46,403 nucleotides of DNA from Rubrivivax sp. (GTDB lineage Bacteria; Pseudomonadota; Gammaproteobacteria; Burkholderiales; Burkholderiaceae_C): positions 1-46,403 of the forward strand of contig JAHBZS010000038.1 in assembly GCA_019635285.1 (NCBI GenBank), given 5' to 3'. Below are positions 8,189-16,760 of the stretch, piece by piece (the first letter of the stretch is position 1; each line of letters begins with the position of its first letter). The position numbers and the translations under genes are program-made. A model generated the notes under the pieces. It saw only the letters and a list, made by a program, of their open reading frames with translations, was not told the origin of the DNA and did no database searches.

Positions 8189-8647
8189 TCAATCGCCTGC
8201 GCGGCCGCGCCGCTTCAGCCTTTGCAACAGTCGGGGCAAGGACAAGGTCTGCGTCAGCAGGCCCGTCATGCGGCGCGCGCAGCGCCGCGGCACGCGCTCG
8301 AAGGGGGTCCATTCGAAGGCATCCATCTCCGGCCGGCGCCGGCCCCACAGGTCGACGAAGTAGCTGCTGCAGCGGCAATCGGCGGCCACCACGTCGTCGG
8401 CCAGCGTGGCAAAGAGATGCAGGTCCTTGGCCGGGCGGTAGGCAAAGCGGCCGAGCTCGAGCAGATCGTCCGGCGCGAAGCGCAGGCCGCACTCCTCGGC
8501 GGTCTCGCGCAGGGCCGTCTGCAGCGGCGTCTCGCCGGCGTCGCTGCCGCCCTTGGGGATGTCCCAGCGGAAGGTGCCGGTGGCCCGGCACAGCAGCAGC
8601 TCGCGGCGCGAATTGAGCACGAGGATGCCGCAGCTGAGCGTCTTCAC
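8189..8647 (-). CDS. Nudix hydrolase
   Basis: A 152-residue Nudix enzyme. The full Nudix box GX5EX7REUXEEXGU is present at residues 33-55 (GGSDAGE, then TPLQTAL, then RETAEECGL), which binds divalent metal and cleaves nucleoside diphosphate-X substrates. GTG at 8647 is taken as start because the fold begins at once ([11 protein letters not shown]) and upstream in-frame codons would run into the divergent ABC gene. The protein resembles the small NUDIX group acting on bis-nucleoside polyphosphates or similar, but substrate is not fixed. The 33-nt gap to the divergent ABC ATPase gene must hold or overlap both promoters. Confidence 0.88.
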   Translation of the reverse strand: MKTLSCGILVLNSRRELLLCRATGTFRWDIPKGGSDAGETPLQTALRETAEECGLRFAPDDLLELGRFAYRPAKDLHLFATLADDVVAADCRCSSYFVDLWGRRRPEMDAFEWTPFERVPRRCARRMTGLLTQTLSLPRLLQRLKRRGRAGD

Positions 8648-8680
8648 GCGCCGATTCTGCACGGCCGGCACAATGGCCGC

Positions 8681-9597
<917 letters not shown>

Positions 9598-9601
<4 letters not shown>

Positions 9602-10359
9602 ACCTGTACGCCATCAAGGCCATCTTCGGCTTCGAGATCGCGCGCACGCGCCGCACGCTGATGCAGAGCGTGGCCTCGCCGGTGCTCAGCACCTCGCTGT
9701 ACTTCATCGTCTTCGGCGCGGCCATCGGCTCGCGCGTGCAGCAGATCGACGGCATTGCCTACGGCGCCTTCATCGTGCCGGGGCTGATCATGATGGCCAT
9801 CCTGACGCAGAGCGTGTCCAACGGCTCCTTCGGCATCTACATGCCGCGCTTCTCGGGCACCATCTACGAGCTGCTGTCGGCGCCGGTGTCGCCGCTGGAA
9901 GCAGTGATCGGCTACGTCGGCGCGGCGGCCGCCAAGTCGGTGGTGCTGGGGCTGCTGATGCTGGCCACGGCACGGCTCTTCGTGGACTTCTCCATCGCCC
10001 ATCCGCTGTGGATGCTGGCCTTCCTGGTGCTGACCTCGCTGAGCTTCAGCCTGCTGGGCTTCATCCTCGGCGTGTGGGCCGACGGCTTCGAGAAGCTGCA
10101 GGTGGTGCCGCTGATGCTGGTGCAGCCGCTGGCCTTCCTGGGCGGCACCTTCTATTCCATCCACATGCTGCCGTCGCCGTGGCAGCAGATCGCGCTGTTC
10201 AACCCGGTGGTCTACCTGGTCAGCGGCTTCCGCTGGAGCTTCTTCGGCATCGCCGACGTGGCCATCGGCTGGAGCCTGGGCATGACGCTGGCCTTCCTGC
10301 TGCTGTGCCTGGGCGTGATCACCTGGATCTTCAAGACCGGCTACAAGCTCAAGGCGTGA
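9598..10359 (+). CDS. ABC-2 type transporter permease (YadH-like)
   Basis: Membrane subunit of the exporter, 253 residues with six predicted hydrophobic helices (for example [55 protein letters not shown]). The layout and the motif region [13 protein letters not shown] fit the ABC-2 NodJ/YadH family. It overlaps the ATPase gene by four bases and probably works as a homodimer with two copies of that protein. Eight bases after its stop begins a perfect 28-bp palindrome. Confidence 0.93.
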
Positions 10360-10367
10360 CGCCGGGG

Positions 10368-10395
10368 CGCCGTGTAGGACTTGTCCTACACGGCG
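10368..10395. repeat. 28-bp perfect palindrome
   Basis: Two 13-base arms, CGCCGTGTAGGAC and its exact complement, surround a TT centre. It starts eight bases after the ABC permease stop and ends 74 bases before the next possible ORF. As RNA it would form a strong hairpin, but no U-tract follows on either side, so an operator or a hairpin-type terminator are both possible. Confidence 0.8.
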
Positions 10396-10469
10396 TCGCA
10401 GGCCCGTCCGATGGCCCGGGCGGCGCGCGCCGCCGAGCATCTGCCAAGCGGCCCGCGGCCGTGTGGGAG

Positions 10470-10892
10470 ATGCCGGTGGCTGTGGTGATCATGAGCTTCG
10501 CGTCTGCCTACGATGCCAGCACGGCCGTGCTGCTGCTGCATCTTCGGGGCTTCGACGCGGGTAGCGTGGCCTGCTACACGACAGCGCAGATGCGGCGCCC
10601 CGGGCCGCTGGGCACGTGGGGCTTGTCGCCGCACTTCATCGCGGCGCTGCGCGATCTGGGGCTGCGCGGCTACAGCGTCGTGGCCGCCCGCACCGCCCAG
10701 GCGCTCATGGTCGAGCGCGCAGGCCTGATCGCCCGCGAGGCCGGGGCCACCACGGCGCTGCATCACGAGGGCTGTCGTGTCGCCAACCTGCTGCAGCCGC
10801 TGCGGCGCGTGCCGCTGGCCATGCCGGCTACTGCCAGCTCAGTGCCGCCAGATCGTTGGCGAACAGCGGCACATCCTTCCACAGTCCCTTGA
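10470..10892 (+). CDS. Hypothetical protein, unrecognised
   Basis: I do not recognise this 140-residue ORF. Its codons show the strong G/C third-position bias of real genes here up to about base 10827, and the protein has a plausible mix of residues (for example AALRDLGLRGYSVVAARTAQAL). After that point it overlaps the convergent peptide-binding gene by 65 bases, and the bias fades, so the 3' end may have been lost or the true gene may be shorter. An alternative ATG is at 10491. The upstream palindrome at 10368-10395 could regulate it. No signal peptide or membrane helix is seen. Confidence 0.4.
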   Translation: MPVAVVIMSFASAYDASTAVLLLHLRGFDAGSVACYTTAQMRRPGPLGTWGLSPHFIAALRDLGLRGYSVVAARTAQALMVERAGLIAREAGATTALHHEGCRVANLLQPLRRVPLAMPATASSVPPDRWRTAAHPSTVP

Positions 10893-12312
10893 GCCGGGCA
10901 TTCGCCACGGTGATCCACGTCGGCTGGTACAGGTAGGCGGCCACCGCGTCTTCGGCCACCAGGCGCTGCGCGTCGCCCATCAGGCGGTTGCGCTCGTCGG
11001 GGTTGGCGGTGGCCTGGATCTTGTCCCACAGCGCGTTGAACTGCGGCGACTCGTAGCCCCAGTAGTAGCCGGGCCGCGCGAAGTTGCCGAAGTCCAGCGG
11101 CTCGACGTGCGCGATCACCGTCAGGTCGTAGGCCTTGTCCTTGTACACGCCGGACAGCCACTGCGCCCATTCGACGTTCTCGAGCTTGACCTTGATGCCT
11201 ACCTTGTCGAGCATCGACGCGACGATCTCGCCACCCTGGCGCGCGTAGGGCGTGGGCGGCAGCTTCATCGTCAGCTCCAGCGGCAGCGCCACGCCGGCCT
11301 GGTGCAGCAGCGCGCGCGCCTTGGCCACGTCGTAGGCGTTCATGGCGGTCAGGTCCACGTAGCCGGGCGCGCCGGGCGTGTAGTAGCTGCCGATGGGCAC
11401 GCCGAAGCCGTCGGCCGCGCCGTCGATCACCGCCTGGCGGTCGATGGCCGCGGCGATGGCCTGGCGCACCCGCACGTCGTCCAGCGGCTTGCGCTTGTTG
11501 TTGATGGCGACGATGACCTTGGCGCGCGAGCCGCCGATGAGGATCTGGAAGCGCTTGTCGCGCTTGAACTGCTCCAGGCTGCGCGCCGCGGCCACGCGCG
11601 GGAAGGCGTCGACATCACCGGACAGCAGCGACGCCACCTGCGCCGACGGGTCGCTGATGAAGCGGATGGTGGCGCGCCGCATCTTCACCTGGCTGGCGTT
11701 GCGGTAGCCGTCCCAGCGCAGCAGCGTGGCCGACGCGCCGCGGTTCCAGCTGTCCAGCCGGTACGGGCCGGTGCCCACCGGCTGGGTGGCATTGGTGGCC
11801 ACGCTCTTCGGCTCGACGATGATCGCCGTGCCCTGGCCCAGCTGGAACAGCAGGTCGGGGTTACTGTTCTTCAGCGCCAGCAGCACGGTGTGCTCGTCGG
11901 GCGTGTCGATGGACGCGATGTTGGCGAACACCGCCTTGTCCTTGTTGACGCTGTCCTTGGCCACCGCGCGCTCGAAGGAATACTTCACCGCCGCCGCATT
12001 GAAGGGCTCGCCGTTTTGGAACTTGACGCCGCGCCGCAGCTTGAAGGTGTAGGTCTTGGCATCGGGCGAGATGCTCCAGCTCTCGGCCAGCAGCGGCGTC
12101 ACGCGGCCGTCGCCGTTGACCTTGGTCAGCGTCTCGAAGATGTTGTAGAGCACGATCTCGGCGATGGCCGAGGCGGCGCCCGCGGTCGGGTCCAGGCCCG
12201 GCGGCTCCAGCGTCATGGCCAGCACCACCGTGTCCTTCTTCGGCTGGGACAGCGCCGGGGCGGCGCTCAGCGACAGCGCCAGCATCAGCGTCGCAACGAG
12301 TCGGATCTTCAT
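10828..12312 (-). CDS. ABC transporter substrate-binding protein, peptide/nickel family (SBP_bac_5)
   Basis: Periplasmic binding protein of 494 residues with a Sec signal peptide (MKIRLVATLMLALSLSAAPA). The SBP_bac_5 hallmarks are visible: LEPPGLDPTAGAASA at the mature N-terminus, the segment YTFKLRRGVKFQNGEPFNA, VGTGPYRLDSW and the later helix-rich lobe. Such proteins bind oligopeptides, glutathione or other solutes for a Dpp/Opp-type importer. No permease or ATPase gene of that type lies nearby, so this is an orphan component here. The start at 12312 was chosen for the signal peptide. Confidence 0.92.
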   Translation of the reverse strand: MKIRLVATLMLALSLSAAPALSQPKKDTVVLAMTLEPPGLDPTAGAASAIAEIVLYNIFETLTKVNGDGRVTPLLAESWSISPDAKTYTFKLRRGVKFQNGEPFNAAAVKYSFERAVAKDSVNKDKAVFANIASIDTPDEHTVLLALKNSNPDLLFQLGQGTAIIVEPKSVATNATQPVGTGPYRLDSWNRGASATLLRWDGYRNASQVKMRRATIRFISDPSAQVASLLSGDVDAFPRVAAARSLEQFKRDKRFQILIGGSRAKVIVAINNKRKPLDDVRVRQAIAAAIDRQAVIDGAADGFGVPIGSYYTPGAPGYVDLTAMNAYDVAKARALLHQAGVALPLELTMKLPPTPYARQGGEIVASMLDKVGIKVKLENVEWAQWLSGVYKDKAYDLTVIAHVEPLDFGNFARPGYYWGYESPQFNALWDKIQATANPDERNRLMGDAQRLVAEDAVAAYLYQPTWITVANARLKGLWKDVPLFANDLAALSWQ

Positions 12313-12396
12313 GCGCGGGTCTCCAGGCCGGACAGGGCGGCACGATGGTACGGGCAGAATGCCGGCGCAGCACCTATTCCCACGCGCGGAGAACCC

Positions 12397-13242
12397 ATGC
12401 TCGCGATCATCGGCGGCACCGGCCTGTACGAACTGCCCGGCATGCAGGTGGCGCAGCATCTGGACGAGGCCACGCCCTTCGGCCAACCCTCCGGCGCCAT
12501 CGTGCGCGGCCGGCTGGGCGGGCACGAGCTGCTGTTCCTGGCGCGCCACGGCAGCGGCCACCGGCTGCTGCCGCACGAGGTGAACTACCGCGCCAACATC
12601 TTTGCGCTGAAGCGTGCCGGGGCGACGCAGATCCTCGGCTTCTCGGCCGTCGGCAGCCTGGTGCAGGAGGTGGCGCCGGGCGACCTGGCGATGCCCACGC
12701 AGTACTTCGACTGGACACGCGGCCCGCGCGCGCGCAGCTTCTTCGGCGACGGCGTGGTCGCTCACGTATCCACCGCCGAGCCGGTGAGCCCGCGCCTGGT
12801 GGACTGGGTGGCGGCCCAGGCGCAGCAGACGGGCCTGCGCCTGCACCGCGGGCTGACCTACGCCTGCATCGAGGGCCCGCGCCTGGGCACACGCGCCGAG
12901 AGCCTGTTCATGCGCCAGGTGGGCTGCCAGCTGGTGGGCATGACCAACGTGCCCGAAGTCTTTCTCGCGCGCGAGGCGCAGATCTGCTACGCCACGGTGT
13001 GCATCGCCACCGACTACGACTGCTGGATGGACGACCCGGCGATGCACGTCAGCATGAGCGCGATCCTGGCGCAGTACCGCGACAGCCTGCAGCGCGCACG
13101 CGCGCTGCTCGAGGCGCTGCTGGCCGGCCCGCTGCCCGAGCCGGAGCCCGACATCCGCAGCGCCTTGCAGCACGCGGTGCTGACGCCGGACAGCGCGCTC
13201 ACCGAGGCGCAGCGCGAATGGCTGGCGGTGCTGCGCCGCTGA
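12397..13242 (+). CDS. mtnP: S-methyl-5'-thioadenosine/thioinosine phosphorylase
   Basis: Purine nucleoside phosphorylase family 2 enzyme that splits methylthioadenosine (or methylthioinosine) with phosphate in the methionine salvage route. 281 residues; the phosphate-binding GGTGLY (6-11), RHGSGHRLLPHEVNYRAN and the ribose-binding EGPRLGTRAE and NVPEV segments are in place. The substrate-deciding loop reads ATDYDCWMDD, where adenosine-specific enzymes have aspartates and the Pseudomonas inosine-specific enzyme differs; I cannot settle which by eye. GGAGA lies five bases upstream of the start. First gene of a four-gene operon. Confidence 0.9.
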   Translation: MLAIIGGTGLYELPGMQVAQHLDEATPFGQPSGAIVRGRLGGHELLFLARHGSGHRLLPHEVNYRANIFALKRAGATQILGFSAVGSLVQEVAPGDLAMPTQYFDWTRGPRARSFFGDGVVAHVSTAEPVSPRLVDWVAAQAQQTGLRLHRGLTYACIEGPRLGTRAESLFMRQVGCQLVGMTNVPEVFLAREAQICYATVCIATDYDCWMDDPAMHVSMSAILAQYRDSLQRARALLEALLAGPLPEPEPDIRSALQHAVLTPDSALTEAQREWLAVLRR

Positions 13243-13243
13243 C

Positions 13244-13912
13244 ATGCCCAAGCCCTTCACCCGTGCCGACCTGGCCCGCGCCGAACGCCGCCTGCTGCGC
13301 GACGGGCGCTTCGCCAATGCGCGCGTCGAGCGCGTGCGCCTGGACGGTGTCGACTGGATCTTCAAGGACTTCGCGTCGCGCCAGGCCTGGGTGCGCCAGG
13401 GCCTCGGCCGCTTCCTGCTGGGCCGCGAGGTGCGCGCGCTGCAGCGGCTGGAAGGGCTGCCGGGCATTCCGTCCCAGGCCTTTCGCGTCGACGCCTTTGC
13501 CATGGCCGCGCGCTTCGTGCCCGGGCGCGCGCTGGCCGACATGCCCAACGGGCCGGTGAGCACCGACTACCTGGTGGCGCTGGAGGCGCTGCTGTGCCAG
13601 GTGCATGCGCGCGGCCTGGTGCACCTGGACACGCGCGGCGGCGGCAACCTGCTGATGGGGCCCGACGGCGCGCCGGGCATCATCGACTTCCAGGCGGCGC
13701 TGTCCACGCGCGGGCTGCTGCGCCCGCTGCGCGGCTGGCTGGAAGGCATGGACCTGAGCGGCGTGTACAAGAAGTGGCAACGCTGGCAACCCGACACGCT
13801 GGGCGCCGAGCGGCTGGAGCGGCTGGAACGGCAGAACCGCTGGCGCCGCTGGTGGCTGCTGCGCGGCTACTTCGGGCTGCGCAAGAAGCGGCCGCCGTCA
13901 CGGCCACAATAG
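13244..13912 (+). CDS. Lipopolysaccharide kinase-like (InaA/RIO-type) protein
   Basis: A 222-residue small kinase-fold protein. The catalytic loop reads VHLDTRGGGNLLM (H-x-D with the downstream Asn) and the metal-binding aspartate is in IIDFQ in place of DFG. A lysine in WIFKDF is the probable ATP-binding residue. This is the pattern of the Kdo-kinase/InaA group, which phosphorylates LPS core sugars at the inner face of the membrane; the true substrate is not shown. The basic C-terminus (LRKKRPPSRP) suggests membrane contact. It starts one base after the phosphorylase stop and ends four bases before the next gene. Confidence 0.8.
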   Translation: MPKPFTRADLARAERRLLRDGRFANARVERVRLDGVDWIFKDFASRQAWVRQGLGRFLLGREVRALQRLEGLPGIPSQAFRVDAFAMAARFVPGRALADMPNGPVSTDYLVALEALLCQVHARGLVHLDTRGGGNLLMGPDGAPGIIDFQAALSTRGLLRPLRGWLEGMDLSGVYKKWQRWQPDTLGAERLERLERQNRWRRWWLLRGYFGLRKKRPPSRPQ

Positions 13913-13916
13913 GGCC

Positions 13917-14501
13917 ATGAAACAGACATCGGACGGACTGTTCCAGCACCCCGGGCTGCGCCGCTTCCTGATCAAGGCGCGGCTGCCGCTGTTCATCGTG
14001 GTGCTGCTGCTGGTGGCGCCCTTCGTGCGCCGCGAATGGCTGCTGGCCGGCTTCGTGGTGTCGATGGTCGGCGAGTTCATCCAGATCTGGTGCTTCGCGT
14101 CGCTGGACAAAAACGCCACGCTGACCATCCGCGGCCCCTACACCATGGTGCGCAACCCGATGTACCTGGGGCGCTTCTTCATCCCGCTGGGCTTTCTGAT
14201 GCTGCTGGGCCAGTGGTGGCTGCTGCTCGCGTATGCGGTGATCTACTGGCTGTACATGGACGCGCGCGTGCAGCGCGAGGAAGCGCACCTGAAGCCGATC
14301 TTCGGCGCGCCCTACGAAGCCTATTGCGCGCAGGTGCGGCGCTTCGTGCCCGGCTGGCCGCTGCGCGGCACCCCGGTCGCCTACTGGAACTGGACCCTGT
14401 TTTCGCAGAACAACGCCGGGCGCAACCTGGTGGCCACGCTGATCGCCTGGGCGCTGATGGCCGCCTGGACGCTGTGGGGCGCACCGGCACTGCGCGGCTG
14501 A
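13917..14501 (+). CDS. Isoprenylcysteine carboxyl methyltransferase-like membrane protein
   Basis: A 194-residue integral membrane protein with about five helices. It has the ICMT/PEMT family signature: GPYTMVRNPMYLGRF for S-adenosylmethionine binding and the downstream REEAHLKPIFGAPYEAYCAQVRRFVPG block. Family members methylate lipids or carboxylates at the membrane surface; bacterial substrates are mostly unknown. Position between an LPS-kinase-like gene and a WS/DGAT acyltransferase suggests an envelope or lipid role, which is inference. Start ATG follows a TAG stop by four bases. Confidence 0.85.
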   Translation: MKQTSDGLFQHPGLRRFLIKARLPLFIVVLLLVAPFVRREWLLAGFVVSMVGEFIQIWCFASLDKNATLTIRGPYTMVRNPMYLGRFFIPLGFLMLLGQWWLLLAYAVIYWLYMDARVQREEAHLKPIFGAPYEAYCAQVRRFVPGWPLRGTPVAYWNWTLFSQNNAGRNLVATLIAWALMAAWTLWGAPALRG

Positions 14502-14515
14502 AGGAGACGAGTGCA

Positions 14516-15997
14516 ATGAGCAGCAGCATGCGCCTGAACCCGCTGGACGCGGCATGGATCATGACCGAGTCGCGGGCCACGCCCAACCACGTCGGCGGGT
14601 TGCTGATCTTCAGCCTGCCCGAAGGCGCGCCGCGCGACGTCCTGCGCCGGCTGATGCACGACTTCCGCACCTATCGCGGCTTCACTGCGCCGTGGAACCG
14701 GCGGCTGAAGTACGCCTTCAACCTGAACCCGATTCCCGAGTGGGTCGAGGACGACCGCATCGACCTGGAATACCACGTGCGCCACGCCGCGCTGCCCTGG
14801 CCGGGCGGCGAGCGCGAGCTGGGCGAGCTGGTCGGCCGGCTGCAGAGCACGCCGCTGGACCTGAGCCGCCCGCCGTGGGAATGCACGCTGATCGAAGGGC
14901 TGGAGCACAAGCGCTTTGCGCTGTTCGTGAAGATGCACCATTCGCTGATCGACGGCATCAGCGGCATGCGCATGCTGCAGCAGGCGATGGCCAGCGACCC
15001 GGCCAAGAGCCTGGCGCTGCCGCCCTTCTGGTCGGCCCCCGCCGGCACCCCCGCGCAGGCCCAGCGCCACGCCTCGGCGCCGACCATGGCCAACGTGATG
15101 GACGCCGCCGCCAAGGCGCTGCGCGGCCAGCTGCGCTCGGCGCCGCAGCTGCTGGCCGCCTTCGGCAAGATGCTGCGCCGCGTCGGCGAAAGCGGCGAGG
15201 GCATGACCCTGCCCTTCGACGCGCCGCTGTCGGTGCTGAACGGGCGCGTGCGCGAGAAGCGCCGCTTCGCCACGCAGCAGTTTCCGATGGCCCGGCTGCG
15301 CACGGTGGCCGATGCCGCCGGCTGCACGCTGAACGACGTGGTGCTGGCCATCTGCGGCGGCTCGCTGCGGCGCTTTCTGATGGAACGCGACAGCCTGCCG
15401 GACAAGTCGCTGACCGCGGGCATCCCGGTGTCGGTGCGGCCCAAGGACGACCAGGGCACCGGCAACGCCATCAGCTTCATCGTCGCCACGCTGGGCACCG
15501 ACATCGAAGGCGCGGCCGAGCGGCTGGACGCCATCCGCGCGTCGGTGCGCCATGCCAAGGCGCACGTGCAGAACCTGCCGCGCGAGGCGATGATGCAGTA
15601 CACCGTGCTGCTGATGGCGCCGACCATCGTCACCTTGCTCAGCGGCATCGGCGGGCGCACGCGGCCGATGTTCAACATCACCATCTCCAACGTGCCCGGC
15701 CCGGACAAGCCGCTGTACTTCCGCGGCGCGCGGCTGGAGGCCATCTACCCGGCGTCGATCGTCACGCACGGCCAGGCGCTGAACATCACCTGCGAGAGCT
15801 ACGCCGGCTTCATGGACTTCGGCTTCACCGGCTGCCATTCGTCGGTGCCCAGCCTGCAGAAGCTGGCGGTGTATTCGGCCGAGGCGCTGGAAGAGCTGGA
15901 GGCGGCGATCCTGCCGAAGCCGGCCAAGGCGCGCAAGGCCGCGGCGGCCAAGCCGAAGGTGGCGGCGAAGCGCAAGCGCAGCGCGGCGGCGGCCTGA
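14516..15997 (+). CDS. Wax ester synthase/diacylglycerol acyltransferase (WS/DGAT)
   Basis: Acyl-CoA dependent acyltransferase of 493 residues that makes wax esters or triacylglycerol for storage. The catalytic HHxxxDG motif is HHSLIDG (141-147), and the PLD-like LDLSRPPWE and the second conserved block NDVVLAICGGSLRRFL are visible, as is the NVPGP segment near the C-terminus. The last 25 residues are an Ala/Lys tail (KAAAAKPKVAAKRKR), unusual for the family and of unknown purpose. AAGGAG (14501-14506) precedes the start. It ends the operon that begins with the phosphorylase. Confidence 0.92.
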   Translation: MSSSMRLNPLDAAWIMTESRATPNHVGGLLIFSLPEGAPRDVLRRLMHDFRTYRGFTAPWNRRLKYAFNLNPIPEWVEDDRIDLEYHVRHAALPWPGGERELGELVGRLQSTPLDLSRPPWECTLIEGLEHKRFALFVKMHHSLIDGISGMRMLQQAMASDPAKSLALPPFWSAPAGTPAQAQRHASAPTMANVMDAAAKALRGQLRSAPQLLAAFGKMLRRVGESGEGMTLPFDAPLSVLNGRVREKRRFATQQFPMARLRTVADAAGCTLNDVVLAICGGSLRRFLMERDSLPDKSLTAGIPVSVRPKDDQGTGNAISFIVATLGTDIEGAAERLDAIRASVRHAKAHVQNLPREAMMQYTVLLMAPTIVTLLSGIGGRTRPMFNITISNVPGPDKPLYFRGARLEAIYPASIVTHGQALNITCESYAGFMDFGFTGCHSSVPSLQKLAVYSAEALEELEAAILPKPAKARKAAAAKPKVAAKRKRSAAAA

Positions 15998-16008
15998 GCG
16001 GCGTACTC

Positions 16009-16060
16009 TGCCACCCGCTCGGGGCCCACGCCGCTCAACGCTGAGCGAAGGGTTGTGGCA
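16009..16060. terminator. Imperfect hairpin between convergent genes
   Basis: An outer stem TGCCAC/GTGGCA (16009-16014 with 16055-16060), a second pairing CGCTC/GAGCG (16016-16020 with 16043-16047) and an alternative inner stem CGCTCA-ACGC-TGAGCG (16032-16047). It lies between the WS/DGAT and vapC stops and could terminate both strands; no T-tract is seen. Confidence 0.35.
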
Positions 16061-16501
16061 TCAACTCGGCTGGATAAGCTCGAGGGCCCTCTTCCCGCCA
16101 GGCACGACCTCGGTAGCCAACTTTTGGTCCATGGTTGCCAAGCGCCCGCGTTTCGCATGAGCGAGCGCAAGAAGATAGCTATCCGTGACGCGCGAGTGGC
16201 TGGATAGCAATTCGGGTGCGAAGAACTCGGGGTCGGCAATGCTGAGGTCGTCGGGCCAGAACTTGTGACCGGCAAGGCCGCGAATCGCGGCCAGGGACTG
16301 GAGCACCACACTCGGCGGGCCGGGCGAGTTCGGGTACCTGGGATGCCCGATGATGCGTACGAGGCCGTTCTCGGTGAGCGGGCAAGTGGCAAAGCCTTTG
16401 CGCCCAACCCGGGCGAACCATTCGTGCGCCAGGTCGTGCTGGATGTGCGCCGGATCGACCAGGGCAATGAGGACGTTGACGTCCAACAGGTACACGGTCA
16501 C
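16061..16501 (-). CDS. vapC: VapC-type PIN-domain toxin
   Basis: A 146-residue PIN-domain ribonuclease. The acidic active site is complete: D7 in LLDVNVLIALVD, E44 in LTENGLVRI, D107 in VTDSYLLALA and D125 in ATMDQKL. These bind Mg2+ or Mn2+ and cut RNA, commonly tRNA or rRNA in this family. The ATG overlaps the stop of the antitoxin gene (ATGA), so both are made together. It is convergent with the WS/DGAT gene. GC content is somewhat lower than the flanking housekeeping genes, in line with a mobile module. Confidence 0.92.
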   Translation of the reverse strand: MTVYLLDVNVLIALVDPAHIQHDLAHEWFARVGRKGFATCPLTENGLVRIIGHPRYPNSPGPPSVVLQSLAAIRGLAGHKFWPDDLSIADPEFFAPELLSSHSRVTDSYLLALAHAKRGRLATMDQKLATEVVPGGKRALELIQPS

Positions 16502-16731
16502 GGCAGTTCGTCGCGCAACTGGTTCACCAGTTCCGGAGTGACCGGAGCCGCGCCGCGGCGGCTGGGCAGCAGTGGCACGCCGTTGCGTTCTGCTCGTGCC
16601 GAGCGCGGCCCGCGCGTCAAGCCTTGCCGCGCCAGCGTGGAGATGACTTCTCCGACGCTCTTGCGATCGCGCTCGGCGAGATGCTTGGCGGCAGCAAGGA
16701 CGTCGTCGTCGATGGCGAGGGTAGTGCGCAT
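16498..16731 (-). CDS. vapB: VapB-type ribbon-helix-helix antitoxin
   Basis: A 77-residue antitoxin. The N-terminus MRTTLAIDDDVLAAAKHLAE and SVGEVISTLARQGL form the ribbon-helix-helix DNA-binding domain; the C-terminus (VTPELVNQLRDELP) would bind the toxin. The start at 16731 is chosen because the fold begins there and an AGGAG site lies six bases upstream (16738-16742 on the complementary strand); an in-frame ATG at 16764 would only add residues that lie over the operator. It overlaps vapC by four bases. Confidence 0.88.
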   Translation of the reverse strand: MRTTLAIDDDVLAAAKHLAERDRKSVGEVISTLARQGLTRGPRSARAERNGVPLLPSRRGAAPVTPELVNQLRDELP

Positions 16732-16741
16732 GATGGACTCC

Positions 16742-16756
16742 TGATGCGAAGCATCA
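16742..16756. promoter_or_regulatory. Palindromic operator candidate of vapBC
   Basis: TGATGC-GAA-GCATCA, a perfect 6-bp inverted repeat just upstream of vapB, followed by further ATGATG-like half-sites out to about 16768. RHH antitoxins bind such repeats to repress their own promoter. Confidence 0.5.
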
Positions 16757-16760
16757 TACA

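Noticed and set aside
16032-16047. GTTGAGC (minus strand) after vapC as a third integron core site
   Set aside because: No R'' box or attC arms could be found at the right distance, so vapBC was not called a cassette.
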